A stretch of 7,622 nt of DNA, taken from an archaeon (GTDB lineage: Archaea > Nanobdellota > Nanobdellia > SCGC-AAA011-G17 > GW2011-AR17). The number at the start of each line of letters is the position of its first letter. Positions within the stretch are counted from its first letter, which is position 1. The stretch lies in assembly GCA_023245755.1 (NCBI GenBank), contig JAHFJQ010000050.1:1-7622 (forward strand). Direction: 5' to 3'. The notes under the pieces were generated by a model. That model was not told the origin of the DNA, searched no databases, and saw only the letters and a list, made by a program, of their open reading frames with translations. The translations under genes were made by a program, and so were the position numbers. Positions 4,873 to 7,622 of the stretch are shown piece after piece.

Positions 4873-7622
4873 TTATACTTTCAAACTCACGACCTTAGAA
4901 ATACCTTCCTGCATAGTGACGCCATAAATAGTCTGTGCTTCAGAAATGATTGCATCATTGTGGGAAATAACAATATACTGTGCTCCCTTAGAATATTTTG
5001 CAATCAATTTAGAGAGTAATTCAGAGTTTTTCTTGTCTAGTGCAGCATCAACCTCATCCATCAAATAAAACCATGATGGTTCAAATTCTTGGATAGCAAA
5101 AATAAACGACAGTGCAGTCAGTGTTTTTTCTCCGCCTGACAGGCCTTTAATATCTAGGTATTTATTTCCTACAATCCGTACACGAATATCCACTCCTCCA
5201 TCAAAGACATTTTCTGGGGTCTCAAGTACTAATTCTGCTTCTCCTTTTGTAGAAAGTGAAGTAAATATTTCTTTGAAATTTCTTTCTAAGAGTTTGAATG
5301 TTTTCATAAACGATTCTTGATTCTTACTTTCAATCTCATACATCATCTTCAAAACGTCTTCTTTTTCTAACTTTAAAGTTCCAAATTTTTCAGTAAGGTG
5401 GACATATTCTTCATTGACTTTCTCATAAATTTCTAGTGCTCGCAAGTTCACATTTCCCATCGTACGAAGCATATTTTCAAAATTTTTAATTTCTGCTTGT
5501 AGTTCAGCAAGCTCAATCCCTCTTCGTAGAGTCACTTCTGCAAACTGTTCAAACTCCTTTTTTAATCCTTCAACTTCTCCACCGAGCACAGCCTTTTTAA
5601 TGGAAACATCATTTCTCCTTCCTTCTACAGATCGTATTCTTTCTTCATTACGTACAAGCTGCACATCTTTCTTTTGGATAAGGTCTTCACATTTTGCACG
5701 TTTATTGAACATTTCTTTATATTCAGCATAAAATTGTTTTTGGTTCTTTTCTTTGATTCTAAGAATATCATCATTTGCATGGATTTCATCTTGTAGTGTT
5801 TTCAATTCTTTAGAAAAGCTTTCAAATTCTTTTTCCATATTTTTGAGTATACTCAGGACTTTTTCTTTCTCAGAGTCATAGAGGCTTACCTGGTTTTGTA
5901 AAGAGTTTTTCTCAGAATCATTTTTAATCAATTGTTCTCGTAAACCCTGTCTTTGCATTTCAAAACTATCCAGTTCTTTATTCACATCAGAACTTCCCAT
6001 TTTAGCAATAGTATCCATGTGCACTTGCTTTTCTTGTTTAATTTTTCCTAGTTCTTTTTCAACTGAACTAACGCGAAATTCAAACTCTTTCTGTTTACTT
6101 TCAAATTCTTTTGCCTGGCTAGTGAGCTCTTTTCTTTTTCCTTCCAGTTCTTTAATATCCTCTGTGCCTCCCATCGATACTTCTGCAGCTCGGATTTCTG
6201 CTTCTAAAACTGCCTTTCTTTCACGGGAATAGACAATATCCTCATCATTTTCCATTTTCTTTTTTTCTAACAGTTGTACGGTCTCGCTTAGTCTTTCCAT
6301 GTCTTTTTCTAGCCGTTCCATGCCCGAGCTCACTTCTTTTTGTTGGAAACCTAATCCTGCAGAGGACTCTCTTCTAAACCCCCCAATCATAGCTCCAGAA
6401 GGCTCAACAAGGTCTCCCGTTAAAGTAACCATTCGTGCTCTTCCAATACCCACTCTTCGAGCAACGTTAATATCATCAACAACGATCGTTCCACCAAGAA
6501 CATATTTGAATACCGATCCAAACTTAGATTCATATTGGACAAGGTCAATAGCAAGGCCTTGTGCTCCACTTTCTTTTGCAATTTGTTTTTCTTCTGCAGT
6601 AATTGCTCTATCTTGTAATTTGTTCAGCGGAAGGAAGGTAACAACGCCCAGTTTGTTCTCTTTCAAATATTGGATGCATTTTGCTGCAATAGCATCGCTT
6701 GCAACAACAACACTTTTCATACGTGATCCTGCTGCAACTTCCATTGCCAAAGAATATTTCCCAGAAACCTGACCTAAATCCGCAACTGTGCCAAAGACCC
6801 CTGGAGTATTTTGAGAAATAATCTTCTTAATCGCCATATCTCCTGCTGTTGCTTCTCGGATACCAATACTCTTTGTTCGTAGTCGTGCAAATTCTTCTTG
6901 GCTATCCATAAGTTTGTTTCGTGCATTACTGAGTTGAGAAGAATAGACGCTACTTTGATTGAGAGCTTCAGAAAGTTTTTGGGTAATGCTCTTAAATTCT
7001 TCTCTATTCTTTTTGAGTTTCGCAAATTTTTCTTGGTCCTCTTTCTTTAGAGCCTGTATTTTTGTAATTCTTTCATCAAGGGTCTGCATTTCATATTCAA
7101 TACGGTCTTTTTTCCTAAGCTCCGTTTGTTTTTCATCCTCAATATCCAAGATCTCTCGTTGTTTTGTTTCAATTTTTTGTTCTAACTCTTCAAGCAGTTT
7201 TGAAACGTCTTCTTGGTTGATGATCCCATGTTTCTTCTTGTAGGAATCAATTTTTAGAAGAAGATTTTCTTCCTTCTTTCGAACATCTTCATTTTCCTTA
7301 GTAAGCTTCTCTTGTTTACTTTGTGCTTCAAAAACTTTCTTGCCATACTCTTTCGTACTTTCTTCTAGGCTTTGTTTTCTTTCTTTAAGTTTTTTCAGTT
7401 CGTTCTCACAGACATCTTTTCGTGAACTATCTTTGATAATTCTTGTTTTAAGATCTTCAATTTCTTTGCCCAATTCTCGTTGTCTCTTGTCTCCCTTTTC
7501 ATTAAGTTCAACATTAATGACTTCGATTTCTCTTCGTCTTTCTTGAATGTCTTTTTTTGTCGCAGTAATTTCTTCTTGAATAGCAGTAATTTCTTTTTCA
7601 AAGCTAGCATATTTCTTTTCTA
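4873..7622 (-). CDS. smc: Chromosome segregation ATPase SMC, N-terminus beyond the window (partial)
   Basis: This is the C-terminal roughly three quarters of SMC, the ring-forming ATPase that condenses and separates chromosomes. The frame is open to the right edge, giving 915 visible residues; the first in-frame start-like codon, a TTG at 7471-7473, lies inside the coiled coil and is not a real start. Numbering from the edge: the first coiled-coil arm fills 1-270; the hinge is at about 271-415 with the typical GDLVEPSGAMIGGF end; the returning coil contains the conserved MGNVNLRAL; and the C-terminal head has the ABC signature LSGGEKTLTAL (from 827), Walker B FYLMDEVD with catalytic E856, the D-loop ALD and the H-loop VISHND. 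Walker A should lie about 230 residues before the edge. All visible ATPase motifs are intact. No scpA or scpB follows; a ParB-like gene does. Confidence 0.98.
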   Translation of the reverse strand, partial: EKKYASFEKEITAIQEEITATKKDIQERRREIEVINVELNEKGDKRQRELGKEIEDLKTRIIKDSSRKDVCENELKKLKERKQSLEESTKEYGKKVFEAQSKQEKLTKENEDVRKKEENLLLKIDSYKKKHGIINQEDVSKLLEELEQKIETKQREILDIEDEKQTELRKKDRIEYEMQTLDERITKIQALKKEDQEKFAKLKKNREEFKSITQKLSEALNQSSVYSSQLSNARNKLMDSQEEFARLRTKSIGIREATAGDMAIKKIISQNTPGVFGTVADLGQVSGKYSLAMEVAAGSRMKSVVVASDAIAAKCIQYLKENKLGVVTFLPLNKLQDRAITAEEKQIAKESGAQGLAIDLVQYESKFGSVFKYVLGGTIVVDDINVARRVGIGRARMVTLTGDLVEPSGAMIGGFRRESSAGLGFQQKEVSSGMERLEKDMERLSETVQLLEKKKMENDEDIVYSRERKAVLEAEIRAAEVSMGGTEDIKELEGKRKELTSQAKEFESKQKEFEFRVSSVEKELGKIKQEKQVHMDTIAKMGSSDVNKELDSFEMQRQGLREQLIKNDSEKNSLQNQVSLYDSEKEKVLSILKNMEKEFESFSKELKTLQDEIHANDDILRIKEKNQKQFYAEYKEMFNKRAKCEDLIQKKDVQLVRNEERIRSVEGRRNDVSIKKAVLGGEVEGLKKEFEQFAEVTLRRGIELAELQAEIKNFENMLRTMGNVNLRALEIYEKVNEEYVHLTEKFGTLKLEKEDVLKMMYEIESKNQESFMKTFKLLERNFKEIFTSLSTKGEAELVLETPENVFDGGVDIRVRIVGNKYLDIKGLSGGEKTLTALSFIFAIQEFEPSWFYLMDEVDAALDKKNSELLSKLIAKYSKGAQYIVISHNDAIISEAQTIYGVTMQEGISKVVSLKV

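Noticed and set aside
6299..6772. 157-codon open frame on the plus strand inside smc
   Set aside because: It is antisense to the conserved SMC hinge region and shows no recognisable motif or start signal.
7471..7473. TTG as start of the SMC coding region
   Set aside because: The same frame stays open for 49 more codons to the window edge with coiled-coil sequence, and the Walker A half of the ATPase head is still missing. The real start lies outside the window.

Overview
The window looks like chromosomal DNA from an AT-rich archaeon. The strongest archaeal markers are a Taw3/TYW3-family wyosine-tRNA modification protein, TATA-type promoters placed about 26-27 bp before several start codons (the leaderless-transcript geometry), an archaeal-type SMC, and a secreted, Ser/Thr- and Asp-rich multi-domain surface protein with one C-terminal membrane anchor. 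The surface protein resembles those common in DPANN lineages such as Woesearchaeota and Pacearchaeota. That placement is an inference from protein style, not from a marker gene.

Left part (1-1605, + strand): a small ASCH/PUA-like domain protein, then a histidine phosphatase with its own TATA box, then Taw3, whose start overlaps the phosphatase gene by 35 bp and which has a good Shine-Dalgarno. The last two are probably one transcript. Taw3 meets the next gene tail to tail with a 12 bp overlap.

Middle part (1594-3832, - strand): a 638-residue anchored surface protein, followed after a T-rich tract by a small lipoprotein-like protein. Both products would sit at the outer face of the membrane. 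A 143 bp divergent promoter region (3833-3975) separates the surface-protein gene from an unrecognised 117-residue gene on the + strand (3976-4329).

Right part (4350-7622, - strand): the C-terminal roughly three quarters of an SMC chromosome-condensation ATPase, running off the right edge. A 163-residue protein with a ParB/sulfiredoxin-like motif lies 31 bp downstream. No scpA or scpB gene follows smc here. The smc/ParB-like neighbourhood is the most interesting part of the window, because ParB proteins load SMC in bacteria.

I see no rRNA, tRNA, CRISPR array, insertion sequence or integrase. Apart from the 143 bp divergent spacer, the window is almost entirely coding and has no gene-free stretch over 300 bases.
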